Origin: Halomonas faecis
Lineage (GTDB): Bacteria; Pseudomonadota; Gammaproteobacteria; Pseudomonadales; Halomonadaceae
Direction of reading: 5' to 3'
Length of the DNA: 64,000 bases
Assembly (NCBI RefSeq): GCF_010993975.1
Contig: NZ_JAACZO010000032.1
Coordinates: 1-64,000, forward strand
Both the position numbers and the translations under genes were made by a program. This document shows, piece after piece, positions 43,474 through 52,012 of this stretch; within the stretch, counting starts at the first letter, position 1, and each line of letters begins with the position of its first letter. The notes under the pieces are model-generated. The model worked only from the letters and a program-made list of their open reading frames with translations. It ran no database searches and was not told where the DNA came from.

Positions 43474-44133
43474 ATGGGAGCTTTCAATCGCGAGGAGGGC
43501 GTCACGGCGTCCAGTCGAATCTACGACACCTTGCGCCAGGAACTGGTCAACGGGCGCTTTGCGGCGGGCGAGAAGCTGGCGATCAGCTCGCTCAAGGAGC
43601 GTTATGGCGTGGGCTTGAGCCCGCTGCGAGAGGCGCTCAATCGCTTGGCTGCGTACGGGTTGCTGATTCAGGAGAATCAGCGAGGTTTCCGGGTGCCACG
43701 CCTGGCGCGGGAGGAACTCGACGACATTGCCGACATGCGCCGCGAGCTGGAATGCATGGCGCTGGAACGTGCCATCGAGCGGGGCGATGCCGAGTGGGAG
43801 TCGGAATTGTTGGCAGCGGCGCATCGCCTCAAGCGCGCCGACGAGACACCCGAGAAGGTCGACGAGTGGGAGGCGATGCATACGCGCTTCCACCGGACTC
43901 TGGTGGCTCCTTGCGGCTCGGTTTGGCTGCTGCGCTTCATCGAGCAGTTGCACGATCAATTCGACCGCTACCGCCGCTTGGCACCGAACGTTCCCGAAGT
44001 GCGTCGCGTGCTGGATGCACAGCATGGCGAGCTGGTGAACCTGGCGCTGGACCGGCAGGTGCAGGCCGCACGCGACCTCATGGACGACCATATCCAGCGC
44101 TCCTATGAGGTGGCGCTGGGAAGCTTTTCGTGA
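43474..44133 (+). CDS. GntR-family regulator, FadR/FCD subfamily
   Basis: This 219-residue regulator has a winged helix (SRIYDTLRQELVNGRFAAGE, LKERYGVGLSPLREALNRLA, LLIQENQRGFRVPRLAREEL) and an FCD domain with the metal-site His residues in MHTRFHRTLVAPCG and QHGELVNLAL. It is divergent from the CHR/TctCBA/gamma-glutamyltransferase run and probably controls it. A GGGAGAAGGG site supports ATG 43474. The 187 bases after the gene hold only the leader of the TAXI gene. Confidence 0.88.
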   Translation: MGAFNREEGVTASSRIYDTLRQELVNGRFAAGEKLAISSLKERYGVGLSPLREALNRLAAYGLLIQENQRGFRVPRLAREELDDIADMRRELECMALERAIERGDAEWESELLAAAHRLKRADETPEKVDEWEAMHTRFHRTLVAPCGSVWLLRFIEQLHDQFDRYRRLAPNVPEVRRVLDAQHGELVNLALDRQVQAARDLMDDHIQRSYEVALGSFS

Positions 44134-44320
44134 GCGCCAGGGGTGGCCCCGTTTCGCGACCCAGGGTGGCCGGGTAGCGAACACGACGTGGTCGAGACGC
44201 TGGAAAACGGGTGTTCATGCGGCGAAAAATCGGCATGATAGGGAGCGGTATCCGATGCCCTTAGCGGAGCATCCATAACAAACTCGCCCCGACCACTGGA
44301 CACGCAGAAAGGAGCCCTAC

Positions 44321-45313
44321 ATGTCCCGCCTTTCCCGTTCTCGCGCGACTCGCCCTCTGTCCCGCCCCCTTCTCGCCTCGGCCATCGCCGTCGTGCTGGG
44401 AGCCAGCGCCTTCGGCGCCCAGGCCGAGACCCGCGTGACGTACAAGTCGGCGTCGGCCGGCACCGCCTACTATCAAATGGGCGTGGAGCTGTCGGAGGCC
44501 ATCGATCGGGGCACCGATGGTGAGGTCTCCCTGACCCTGGAAGAGAGCCAGGGCTCGGTGCAGAACGTGATGGAAGTGATGGCCCGCCAGGGCAACTACG
44601 TGTTTACCACGCCGCCGGGCTTGATCGACAGCGCCCAGGCCGGCGAAGGGCCTTTCGCCGATCGCCAGAGTCCCCGCTTCCAGGAGATTCGCGGACTCTT
44701 CCCGATTCCGGCCATCACCATGCACTTCGTGGTGGCCGACGATGCCGGCGTGCTGGCGCTGGAGGACCTCGAGGGCAAGCACATCCTGATCGGGCGCGGC
44801 AGCTTCGGCGCGCGCGAGGCGCAGCGCTATCTCGAGCTGTTCGACCTCGACGACGAGGTGGAGGTGGCGGATGCCGACATCGGTAGCGGCCCCGATGCGC
44901 TCAAGAACGGGCAGATCGACGCTTTCGTCACGGCGAGCTCCTTCCCCACGCCCAACGTGATCGAAACCGCGGCCAGCATGCCGGTCAGCCTGGTGAGCCT
45001 CACCGAGGCGCAGATCGAGCAGACCGGTGCGGCGCATCAGACGATCCCGGGCGGCACCTACAACGGCATCGACGAAGACGTCGAGACCACCTCGCTGCCG
45101 GTGATCGCCTACACCACCACCAACATGGACGACGAGACGGCCTATACGCTGACCAAGACCTTCTGGGAGCGTCGCGAGACGATGGCCGAGGAGTCGCCGT
45201 GGTGGGGCGGCATTACTCACGACATGATCGGCAACATCGCCGGTCGCCTGCACCCGGGGGCGGTACGCTACTACGACGAGGCCGGCATCGAGGTTCCCGA
45301 CGCGCTGCGCTGA
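44321..45313 (+). CDS. TRAP transporter solute receptor, TAXI family
   Basis: This 330-residue periplasmic receptor has a signal peptide ending near FGAQAETRVTYKS. The TAXI hallmarks are SASAGTAYYQMGVELSEAID and a later GSFGAREAQRYLELFDL. TAXI receptors work with a single fused permease rather than DctQ plus DctM, and that gene follows 23 bases later. Known TAXI ligands include glutamate-like and other carboxylates. A strong AAAGGAG site precedes the ATG. Confidence 0.9.
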   Translation: MSRLSRSRATRPLSRPLLASAIAVVLGASAFGAQAETRVTYKSASAGTAYYQMGVELSEAIDRGTDGEVSLTLEESQGSVQNVMEVMARQGNYVFTTPPGLIDSAQAGEGPFADRQSPRFQEIRGLFPIPAITMHFVVADDAGVLALEDLEGKHILIGRGSFGAREAQRYLELFDLDDEVEVADADIGSGPDALKNGQIDAFVTASSFPTPNVIETAASMPVSLVSLTEAQIEQTGAAHQTIPGGTYNGIDEDVETTSLPVIAYTTTNMDDETAYTLTKTFWERRETMAEESPWWGGITHDMIGNIAGRLHPGAVRYYDEAGIEVPDALR

Positions 45314-45336
45314 TGGTTCGTTAACGGTTCATTCCT

Positions 45337-47139
45337 ATGTCATCGACGTTATCACCGGCGGCTGAGGCCGCCGGTTCGCTGTTCATGCGCGTGCATCCGG
45401 CCTGGGTGGCGCTCGGTGCGGTATCGGTCGCCTTTCACCTGGGGTTGATCTTCTACGGGCTCACGCCGGCGATGATCAGTCGCCCCATCCACATGGCGCT
45501 GCTGCTGCCCTGGGTGCTGATTTTCGCGGCACGCACCTCTTGGCAGCGGATCAGCGGCTGGGGATTGACCCTGCTCGGGGTGGCGGCCTGTGCCTACATC
45601 GTGTTCAACGAGTCGGCGCTGGCCGATCAGTACGGCTTCATCGATACGCCGTGGCAGATGGCCGTTGGCGTCTTCCTGATCGGCCTGGCGCTGGAGACGG
45701 CGCGGCGGGCCATCGGCTGGCCGTTGCCGCTGGTGGCCCTGGTGGCGCTGCTCTACGGTCTGCTTGGCGAGTACGTGCCGGGGCAGTTCGGCCATCAGGG
45801 CATTCCTACGGGGAGCTTCATCGGTACGCTGACCATCACCGAGGGCGGTTTGTGGGGCAAGCTGACCGGGGTGAGCGCCGGGGTAGTGGCGATCTTCGTG
45901 ATCTTCGGTGCCGTGCTCAATGCCGGTGAGGCGGGGCGCGGTTTCATGAACATGGCGAGTGCCGTGGCGGGCCGGTTGACCGGCGGAGCGGCCAAGGTGT
46001 CGGTGATTTCCTCGGCGCTGATGGGCTCGATTTCGGGGTCGGCTTCGGCCAACGTCGCTTCGACCGGCGCCATCACCATTCCCGGCATGGTGCGCTTGGG
46101 CTATCCCCGCTCGCTGGCCGGTGGCGTGGAGGCGGTGGCTTCCTCGGGGGGGCAGATCATGCCACCGTTGATGGGTGCCGGGGCTTTCGTGATGGTGGAG
46201 CTCACCGGCACGCCCTATACCCAGATCATGGCGGCGGCCATGCTGCCAGCGGTGCTCTATTTCGCCACGGTATGGGTGGGCATCAATGCCTTCGCCACCC
46301 GCTACGACCTGCGTCCCATGGCAGCCAGCGAACAGCCGAGCGGCAAGGAAGTGTTGATCACCTCGCTGTTCTTCGCCGTGCCGTTCGCCGTCCTGCTCGA
46401 GCGCATCTTTGTGGGCGGCGTGACTCCGCAGTATGCCGCCAGCCTGGCCATCTTCGTGGGGGTGGCGCTGCTGTTGTTCGACGTGACGCTGCGCTTCTCG
46501 CTGGCCGGGTTCGCCGAACGCTTCGCCGAGGCGCTGGTGACCGCCGGCAAGCAGGTGGCCACCATCGGCGCCATCATCATCTGTGCCTCGTTGGTGATCG
46601 GCGTGCTGGGCATGACCGGGTTGGGGGTGAAAATCACCTCGGGGATCCTGTCGCTGTCCGGCGACCTGCTGTGGCCGGCGCTGTTGCTGACGGCGCTGGC
46701 ATGCCTGGTGTTGGGCATGGAGGTGCCGACCACCGCTGCTTACGTGATCTGCGTGTCGGTGGCGGGGCCGGCGCTGACCGAGCTGGGGTTGCCGCCGCTG
46801 CTCGCGCACCTCTTCGTGTTCTGGTATGCGCTGCTCTCGACCATCACCCCGCCGGTGTGCGGTGGGGTGTTCATCGCTGCCGGCATGGCCGGCGAGAACT
46901 GGCTCAAGGTAGCCATCAAGGCTATGGCGCTGGGCATCGGTCTCTACCTGATTCCGCTGGCCATGGTGGCCAATCCCGACGTCATTCGCCTGGCCTTCGA
47001 TCCCGCCTGGGCGCTTTTCGATGCGCTGAAGATCGCCGTGGGCCTGGGGGCGATTTCCTATGGCGTGATCGCCCGACGCGCGGTGTGGTTGCGCGTAGTG
47101 ATGGTGGCAGCCGGGGCGGCGGTGATCTTCGTGCGGTGA
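45337..47139 (+). CDS. TRAP transporter fused permease (4TM/12TM), TAXI-type
   Basis: This 600-residue membrane protein fuses a DctQ-like N-terminal part to a DctM-like body. Key segments are GVSAGVVAIFVIFGAVLNAG, SSALMGSISGSASANVAST, and GMEVPTTAAYVICVSVAGP near the end. It forms the inner-membrane part of the TAXI importer. The ribosome site is weak. Transcription probably continues from the receptor gene. Confidence 0.92.
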   Translation: MSSTLSPAAEAAGSLFMRVHPAWVALGAVSVAFHLGLIFYGLTPAMISRPIHMALLLPWVLIFAARTSWQRISGWGLTLLGVAACAYIVFNESALADQYGFIDTPWQMAVGVFLIGLALETARRAIGWPLPLVALVALLYGLLGEYVPGQFGHQGIPTGSFIGTLTITEGGLWGKLTGVSAGVVAIFVIFGAVLNAGEAGRGFMNMASAVAGRLTGGAAKVSVISSALMGSISGSASANVASTGAITIPGMVRLGYPRSLAGGVEAVASSGGQIMPPLMGAGAFVMVELTGTPYTQIMAAAMLPAVLYFATVWVGINAFATRYDLRPMAASEQPSGKEVLITSLFFAVPFAVLLERIFVGGVTPQYAASLAIFVGVALLLFDVTLRFSLAGFAERFAEALVTAGKQVATIGAIIICASLVIGVLGMTGLGVKITSGILSLSGDLLWPALLLTALACLVLGMEVPTTAAYVICVSVAGPALTELGLPPLLAHLFVFWYALLSTITPPVCGGVFIAAGMAGENWLKVAIKAMALGIGLYLIPLAMVANPDVIRLAFDPAWALFDALKIAVGLGAISYGVIARRAVWLRVVMVAAGAAVIFVR

Positions 47140-47160
47140 TACGAGAGCGTGACGCGGGGC

Positions 47161-47742
47161 TCAGTCTCGTGACTCGAATTGCGTCACCACCGGCGCTTCC
47201 GGCCAGATGACGGGATCCTGCGGCAGCTTCTCCCGGCCGAACAGCACCCAGGTATCCAGCGCCGGGCCGAGATCCTCGACCAGCTTCAGGCGCTGGGGGT
47301 GGCGCTCCAACGCGTCTCGCGCGCAGATGCCGGCCTCGAAACGACCGTCGAGCAGCCCTTCGGCCACGTCGACGATGGTCGGCGCTTCGATCTGCTCCGT
47401 ATAGCCGCTCAGGTCGGTGTAGTGACGGGTGGCCGGCTGCAGGCCGAGGGTGCGCGGCGTTTCGATCTCCTGCCTGGCGAGCACCGCCAGCGGTTGGCTG
47501 CCGGCGATGAAGGCATCCACCGGAAAGGCGCGGTGCATGTAGCGGCCCACGCACTCGCCATGGCTGGGATGGGCGGTGCACTGCAGCACGAAGTCGGTGG
47601 TGCCTTCGAGCAGGGCGTCGAAGGCGTCCATGAAACGCTCGGCCAGTTGGACCGGCGCTTGCCTCATGCCGCGCGCGGCGAGATAGCGCTCGAGTACCAG
47701 CGCGTGGTTGCTGCCGGCGGGGCCTAGGGTCGTGAAGTGCAT
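47161..47742 (-). CDS. Prephenate dehydratase-like protein without ACT domain
   Basis: This 193-residue protein starts with FTTLGPAGSNHALVLERYL, matching the LGPxGT/S opening of prephenate-dehydratase folds, and later has DFVLQCTAHPSHGECVGRYM and SRDALERHPQ-like acidic/basic segments. Real PheA dehydratases need a Thr-Arg-Phe active-site motif, which is not visible, and the ACT regulatory domain is missing. It may be a BacA-like decarboxylase, a dehydratase of another acid, or a binding protein. Convergent with the TRAP permease. An AGGAG site lies five bases before the ATG. Confidence 0.6.
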   Translation of the reverse strand: MHFTTLGPAGSNHALVLERYLAARGMRQAPVQLAERFMDAFDALLEGTTDFVLQCTAHPSHGECVGRYMHRAFPVDAFIAGSQPLAVLARQEIETPRTLGLQPATRHYTDLSGYTEQIEAPTIVDVAEGLLDGRFEAGICARDALERHPQRLKLVEDLGPALDTWVLFGREKLPQDPVIWPEAPVVTQFESRD

Positions 47743-47857
47743 GTTGGCTCCTGTGCCAGTGCTGGGACGGTGGCGTTGGCTTGGCCCCTGCTATCGGCAT
47801 GATGCGTGATTCCGTTATGCTGAAGCCGAGCATCCATTCCAGCAAGGAGCCGTCGCC

Positions 47858-49255
47858 ATGTCGACATTGACCTTCCAGGGAGCGGTGGGAGAAGTCACCG
47901 GTTCGCGTTATCTGCTCGAGGTGGATGGCGATGGCCGGCAACACGCGTTGCTGCTCGAGTGCGGGCTGCATCAGGGCGGGGCGGAGGCCGACCGGGCCAA
48001 TGCCAAGCCGCTGGGAGCGTTGGCCAAGCGGCTCGAGGCAGTGGTGCTGTCTCACGGCCATCTGGATCATTCCGGCCTGCTGCCCAAGCTGGTGCGTGAC
48101 GGCTATCGCGGGCCGATCCACTGCACGCGGGATACCGCCGAGCTGCTGGAGATCATGCTCGAGGATGCGGCCTTCGTGATGGCCAAGGACATCGAGTTCG
48201 AGAACAAGTGGCGCAAGCGCGCCGACAAGCCGCTCTACACCATCGACGATGTGGCCGACACCCTGGCGCTGTGCGTGCCCCACGGTTACGGGCAGCCGGT
48301 CGATCTCCCCGGCGGCGTGACTCTGGTTTTCCGCGATGCTGGGCACATCCTCGGTTCGGCGATCGTCGAGCTGATGGTGCCCTCGGGCGGCCGGCAGCGC
48401 CATCTGGTTTTCTCCGGTGACCTCGGCAACCCCGGTTCGGTGCTGATGAAGGATCCCGAGACGCTGCACGAGGCGGATCTGGTGCTCATGGAGAGCACCT
48501 ATGGCGACCGCGATCACCGTCCGCTCGAGGAGACCCTGGAGGAGTTCGCCCAGGTGCTCGACGACGCCCAGGCGGCCGGCGGCAACGTGCTGATTCCCGC
48601 CTTCGCGGTGGGGCGCACCCAGGAGATCCTCTACCACCTGAGCGTGCTATACCATGAAGGGCGGTTGAAACAGCAGGTGGTGTTCCTTGACAGCCCCATG
48701 GCGATTCGCGTCACCGAACTTTACAACCGGCTACGCAAATCGCTCAACCGCGACGACCTCAAGGTGCTCAACGTGGCGGCCCAGGGCGACCCTTCTCAGT
48801 ATCTTCCCATCCTGCGCCTGACCCGCAGCGTCGAGGAGTCCATGGCGATCAACCGTATCCACGGTGGGGCGATCGTCATTGCCGGCGCCGGCATGTGCAA
48901 TGGCGGGCGCATTCTCCATCATTTCCGCTATAACCTGGCCAAGCCCAGCACGCGAGTGGTGATCGTCGGCTTCCAGGCTGCCGGCACTCTGGGGCGTGCG
49001 CTGGTGGACGGTGCCGAGCGCGTCAAGGTGCTCGGCGAGGAGCTGCCGGTGAAGGCCAAGGTACATACCATCGGCGGCTTTTCCGCCCATGCCGGGCAGA
49101 GCGAGCTGATCGGCTGGGCCGGCGCCTTTCGCAATCGGCCGCTATTCTACTTGGTTCACGGCGAGCCGGAGGCGCAGCGAGTGCTGCAACGGGCACTGGC
49201 CGATGCCGGTATCGATGCCGAGATTCCCGACTTTCAGGACTGCATTCCGCTCTAG
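47858..49255 (+). CDS. Metallo-beta-lactamase/beta-CASP exonuclease-like protein (YSH1/RNase J-like)
   Basis: This 465-residue protein has the MBL zinc motif LSHGHLDHSGLLPKL (H66, H68, D70, H71), GDLGNPGSVLM and the beta-CASP motifs ESTYGDRDHRP, GMCNGGRILHHF and IGGFSAHAGQSELIGW. A C-terminal RMMBL-type segment completes the fold of CPSF73-like RNA nucleases. It probably processes or degrades RNA in the cytoplasm, though no substrate can be named. An AAGGAG site precedes the ATG. No neighbour points to a pathway. Confidence 0.88.
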   Translation: MSTLTFQGAVGEVTGSRYLLEVDGDGRQHALLLECGLHQGGAEADRANAKPLGALAKRLEAVVLSHGHLDHSGLLPKLVRDGYRGPIHCTRDTAELLEIMLEDAAFVMAKDIEFENKWRKRADKPLYTIDDVADTLALCVPHGYGQPVDLPGGVTLVFRDAGHILGSAIVELMVPSGGRQRHLVFSGDLGNPGSVLMKDPETLHEADLVLMESTYGDRDHRPLEETLEEFAQVLDDAQAAGGNVLIPAFAVGRTQEILYHLSVLYHEGRLKQQVVFLDSPMAIRVTELYNRLRKSLNRDDLKVLNVAAQGDPSQYLPILRLTRSVEESMAINRIHGGAIVIAGAGMCNGGRILHHFRYNLAKPSTRVVIVGFQAAGTLGRALVDGAERVKVLGEELPVKAKVHTIGGFSAHAGQSELIGWAGAFRNRPLFYLVHGEPEAQRVLQRALADAGIDAEIPDFQDCIPL

Positions 49256-49300
49256 TTGGCGCTGATAAGAGCGGGGTGCGACAACATGCCCCTTGGCGGT

Positions 49301-49342
49301 TGCGCTCAAACATTATATAAATTTATATATTGTTTGAGCGCA
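49301..49342. promoter_or_regulatory. Long near-perfect palindrome (42 bp), probable BigR/ArsR-type operator
   Basis: Two 21-base arms pair with only one mismatch (T49313 against T49330). The outer part is GC-rich (TGCGCTCAAACA), the centre is pure AT (TATATAAATTTATATA). The arm CAAACAATATA recurs in the dyad at 52917-52960 before the BigR-like regulator gene. It lies 35 bases before the BASS-transporter gene and so probably covers its promoter. Confidence 0.65.
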
Positions 49343-49376
49343 CGGCCGTTTGGCCGTCGACGGCAGGGGGCACGGC

Positions 49377-50348
49377 ATGGCGATACTGGCAAGGCTGACG
49401 CGCAATCTGGTCATTGCCATTCCGCTGACCATGGTGCTGGGGCTGGTCTACGGCAGCGTGGCACCGGTGGCTTGGCTGACGGCCCTCGTCGTGCCGCTGA
49501 CCCTGCTCATGGTCTACCCCATGATGGTCAACCTGAAGCTGAAACAGCTCTGGCAGAGTGGCGGGGCCCGTGCGCTGGGGTTGGCGCAACTGATCAATTT
49601 CGCCGTAATTCCTTTCGTGGCGTTCGCCATGGGGCGACTATGGTTCGCCGAGCAGCCTTATCTGGCGTTGGGGCTGCTGCTCGCTGCCCTGCTGCCCACC
49701 AGCGGCATGACGATTTCCTGGACCGGCTTCGCCAAGGGCGACGTCGCTACTGCCATCAAGATGACGGTGGTGGGATTATTGCTCGGCTCGCTGGTGACGC
49801 CACTCTACGTTCAGGCCTTGATGGGCGCGAGCATACCGGTCGACATGCTGGCCGTATTCCGTCAGATCCTGCTGGTAGTGGGGCTTCCGCTGGTTGCCGG
49901 CCAGCTGACGCGGCACTATTTGGTCGGCAAGCACGGCCAGGCCGCCTTTCAGAAGACATGGGCACCGCGATTCCCACCGCTGTCGACCCTGGGCGTGCTG
50001 GGTATCGTCTTCGTCGCCATGGCGCTCAAGGCCGATGAGCTGGTGGGTCAACCGGCATTGCTGATCGAGATCGCCGTGCCGCTGCTCGCCCTTTACCTGA
50101 TCAACTTTGCACTCAGCACCTGGGTGGCCCACCGCTTCCTGTCGCGCGGCGACGGCATCGCGCTGGTCTACGGTACGGTGATGCGCAATCTCTCCATTGC
50201 CTTGGCCTTGGCCATGAATGCCTTCGGCGAGGCCGGTACCGATGCCGCTCTGCTGGTGGCGCTGGCCTATGTCGTGCAGGTGCAGGCTGCGGCCTGGTAC
50301 GTACGCTTGACGCCGAGGCTGTTCGGCCCGGCCGAGGAGGGCGCATGA
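49377..50348 (+). CDS. Bile acid:sodium symporter (BASS)/ACR3-superfamily transporter
   Basis: This 323-residue membrane protein has about ten hydrophobic segments. Key stretches are LLPTSGMTISWTGFAKGDVA and IALVYGTVMRNLSIALALAM, which match the crossover helices of the BASS fold. The conserved Cys of arsenite exporters (ACR3) is not seen, so arsenite is not supported. Its promoter carries a palindrome shared with a sulfide-type repressor gene 3.6 kb away, so a sulfur oxyanion or thiol-related substrate is a working guess. ATG 49377 has a CAGGGGG site. Confidence 0.82.
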   Translation: MAILARLTRNLVIAIPLTMVLGLVYGSVAPVAWLTALVVPLTLLMVYPMMVNLKLKQLWQSGGARALGLAQLINFAVIPFVAFAMGRLWFAEQPYLALGLLLAALLPTSGMTISWTGFAKGDVATAIKMTVVGLLLGSLVTPLYVQALMGASIPVDMLAVFRQILLVVGLPLVAGQLTRHYLVGKHGQAAFQKTWAPRFPPLSTLGVLGIVFVAMALKADELVGQPALLIEIAVPLLALYLINFALSTWVAHRFLSRGDGIALVYGTVMRNLSIALALAMNAFGEAGTDAALLVALAYVVQVQAAAWYVRLTPRLFGPAEEGA

Positions 50349-50362
50349 GCTTCTCGAGGCGT

Positions 50363-50992
50363 TCAGTCGGCGCTGGCGCCGGCGGTCTGCAGGCGTTGGA
50401 CCACGGCGTCATGGCCTCCCTTGCGCGCCCAGGAGAGCGGCGTGGTGTCGTCCAGAGCGCGATGGTTCACGTCGGCGCCGTGCTCGATGAGCCGCTCCAC
50501 CAGCGTCAGACGGCCATCCTTGGCGGCCCAGATCAGCGCCGTCCAGCCGCTGTCGCGGTCGGCGACACCGACCCTGGCGCCGGCCTCCAGCAGCCGCTGG
50601 GTGGCGGACTCCTCACCGTTGACCACGGCGACCATCAGTGCCGTATAGCCGGCCGCGTCGCGGTGTTCGAGGTCGCTGCCCCGCGCGATCAGAGCATCGA
50701 GCAGGCTGACGTGGCCGTTGGCAGCCGCCTTCATCAGCGCCGTCCAGCCGCAACCATCGCTGGCATCGACGTTGGTGCCGGCATCCAGCATCGCCAAGAC
50801 TTCCTGGGTGTCGCCTCGCTCGGCGGCGCGGGTCAGGGGCGTGCGCCCCTGGGCGTCGAGCTCGGGCGCCGTGTCTTCCAGCAGGCCTGGCAGCACCAGC
50901 GCGACGAACAGGACCAGCAGCGCCAGAACGATGCCGCTGACCATGGGGTAGCGACGATAGGGCAGGGTGAGCCACTGCAGTGGAGAAGGCAT
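50363..50992 (-). CDS. Membrane-anchored ankyrin-repeat protein
   Basis: This 209-residue protein has one N-terminal membrane segment (about residues 18-37) and then four to five ankyrin repeats, for example GRTPLTRAAERGDTQEVLAM, GWTALMKAAANGHVSLLDAL and GYTALMVAVVNGEESATQRL. The repeat domain should face the periplasm and bind a partner protein. Similar small proteins occur near catalases and redox enzymes, but the partner here is unknown. It converges on the BASS gene with 14 bases between stops. An AGGAG site supports ATG 50992. Confidence 0.83.
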   Translation of the reverse strand: MPSPLQWLTLPYRRYPMVSGIVLALLVLFVALVLPGLLEDTAPELDAQGRTPLTRAAERGDTQEVLAMLDAGTNVDASDGCGWTALMKAAANGHVSLLDALIARGSDLEHRDAAGYTALMVAVVNGEESATQRLLEAGARVGVADRDSGWTALIWAAKDGRLTLVERLIEHGADVNHRALDDTTPLSWARKGGHDAVVQRLQTAGASAD

Positions 50993-51087
50993 GACGAAGA
51001 CTCCTGGCATTCGTATCCAGAGTACGGGATTCGTGGGCAGCAGGAGTGCGCCATGTTGTCTCATGGCAACGTTCTGGATCATTTAAG

Positions 51088-51101
51088 TTGATGCAAATCA
51101 A
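51088..51101. promoter_or_regulatory. Perfect FNR/Anr box (TTGAT-N4-ATCAA)
   Basis: TTGATGCAAATCAA is an exact match to the FNR/Anr consensus. It lies 95 bases before the reverse-strand ankyrin gene and 85 bases before the DsrE-like gene, so either or both could be controlled by low oxygen. No clear -10 at the class II distance decides the direction. Confidence 0.6.
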
Positions 51102-51186
51102 CAACTTTTTCTAGCGCCGTGCACGAAGCTCGAAACAGGATTAGCCTGTTCGGGAGGATATTGTTATTAACTAATGAGATTTTGTT

Positions 51187-51642
51187 ATGAAAAAGATGTT
51201 CATGATGACGGTGGCCACCGCACTGACGCTGCCGGTAATGGCCTCGTACGTGCTGGCGCAGGACGACGACCGGGCCCTGGTGATCCTGACCAGCGATTCG
51301 CTGCAGACCCAGGGCATGGCGATGATTCTTTCCAATGCCATGCAGCAGCAGGGCACGGATCTGTCGGTTCTGCTGTGCGATGCGGCGGGGGATCTGGCCG
51401 TCGAGGGATATTCGAGTGCCGAGGCCATCACCACGCCGCCGAGCAATCCGGCCGGTCAGGTCAAGCCGGAAGGCATTCTGCAGATGCTCATGGACAACGG
51501 CGCCAAGGTGGACGTGTGCGCCATCTACCTGCCCAACAGCGAGTACGAGGAAGAGGATTTGCGCGAGGGTGTCGGCGTGGCGGCACCCGGCCCGATGGCC
51601 GAGATGATGCGCGATCCGTCCATTCCGGTGTTCTCTTTCTAA
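51187..51642 (+). CDS. Periplasmic DsrE-family protein
   Basis: This 151-residue protein has a signal peptide (MKKMFMMTVATALTLPVMAS) followed by a DsrE/DsrF-like domain starting at RALVILTSDSLQTQGMAMIL. Two Cys residues, in VLLCDAAG and VDVCAIYLPNSE, could carry a persulfide; the second sits where sulfurtransferase family members have the active Cys. Role in persulfide relay fits the downstream DUF2892 and persulfide-dioxygenase-like genes. The 26 bases before the ATG contain an ATATTGTT half site (51158-51165) resembling the BigR-type dyads, and no strong ribosome site. Confidence 0.78.
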   Translation: MKKMFMMTVATALTLPVMASYVLAQDDDRALVILTSDSLQTQGMAMILSNAMQQQGTDLSVLLCDAAGDLAVEGYSSAEAITTPPSNPAGQVKPEGILQMLMDNGAKVDVCAIYLPNSEYEEEDLREGVGVAAPGPMAEMMRDPSIPVFSF

Positions 51643-51667
51643 ACCACCCGTCGCGGAGGTGATAGCC

Positions 51668-51859
51668 ATGAAAAGCAACGTAGGCGGCATCGACAAGATT
51701 GCCCGGATCGCCGTGGGCATCGTGCTGATACTGCTGGCCCTGACCGGAACCATCGGAGTCTGGGGCTGGATCGGCGTGGTACCGTTGGCAACGGGCCTGT
51801 TCAATTTCTGCCCGGCTTACAAGCTGTTCGGCATCAATACCTGCAAACTGAAACAGTAG
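51668..51859 (+). CDS. DUF2892 (YgaP-like) small membrane protein
   Basis: This 63-residue protein has the DUF2892 pattern: NVGGIDKIARIAVGIVLIL and a second helix ending in NFCPAYKLFGINTCKL, with two Cys near the C-terminus. It matches the membrane part of YgaP, which joins a rhodanese domain, and probably anchors or senses sulfur carriers. It lies 25 bases after the DsrE-like gene. A GGAGG site supports ATG 51668. The 153 bases after it contain no gene. Confidence 0.82.
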   Translation: MKSNVGGIDKIARIAVGIVLILLALTGTIGVWGWIGVVPLATGLFNFCPAYKLFGINTCKLKQ

Positions 51860-52012
51860 GCCTGACGGTCGTCAAAGCCTGAAACGGGGCGGTGCCCTTC
51901 GTGCTGCGGAGGGTGTCGCCTTGACTTCGTGAGGCATACGGTTCCCCCGATGTCGATCGTTCTGCGGGCACCGTCTTTGCGCGAGGGCTAGCCGCAACCA
52001 AGGAGGCACTCC

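Noticed and set aside
49377..50348. ACR3 arsenite exporter
   Set aside because: It is in the same superfamily but lacks the conserved Cys region of ACR3, and no other ars gene is present.
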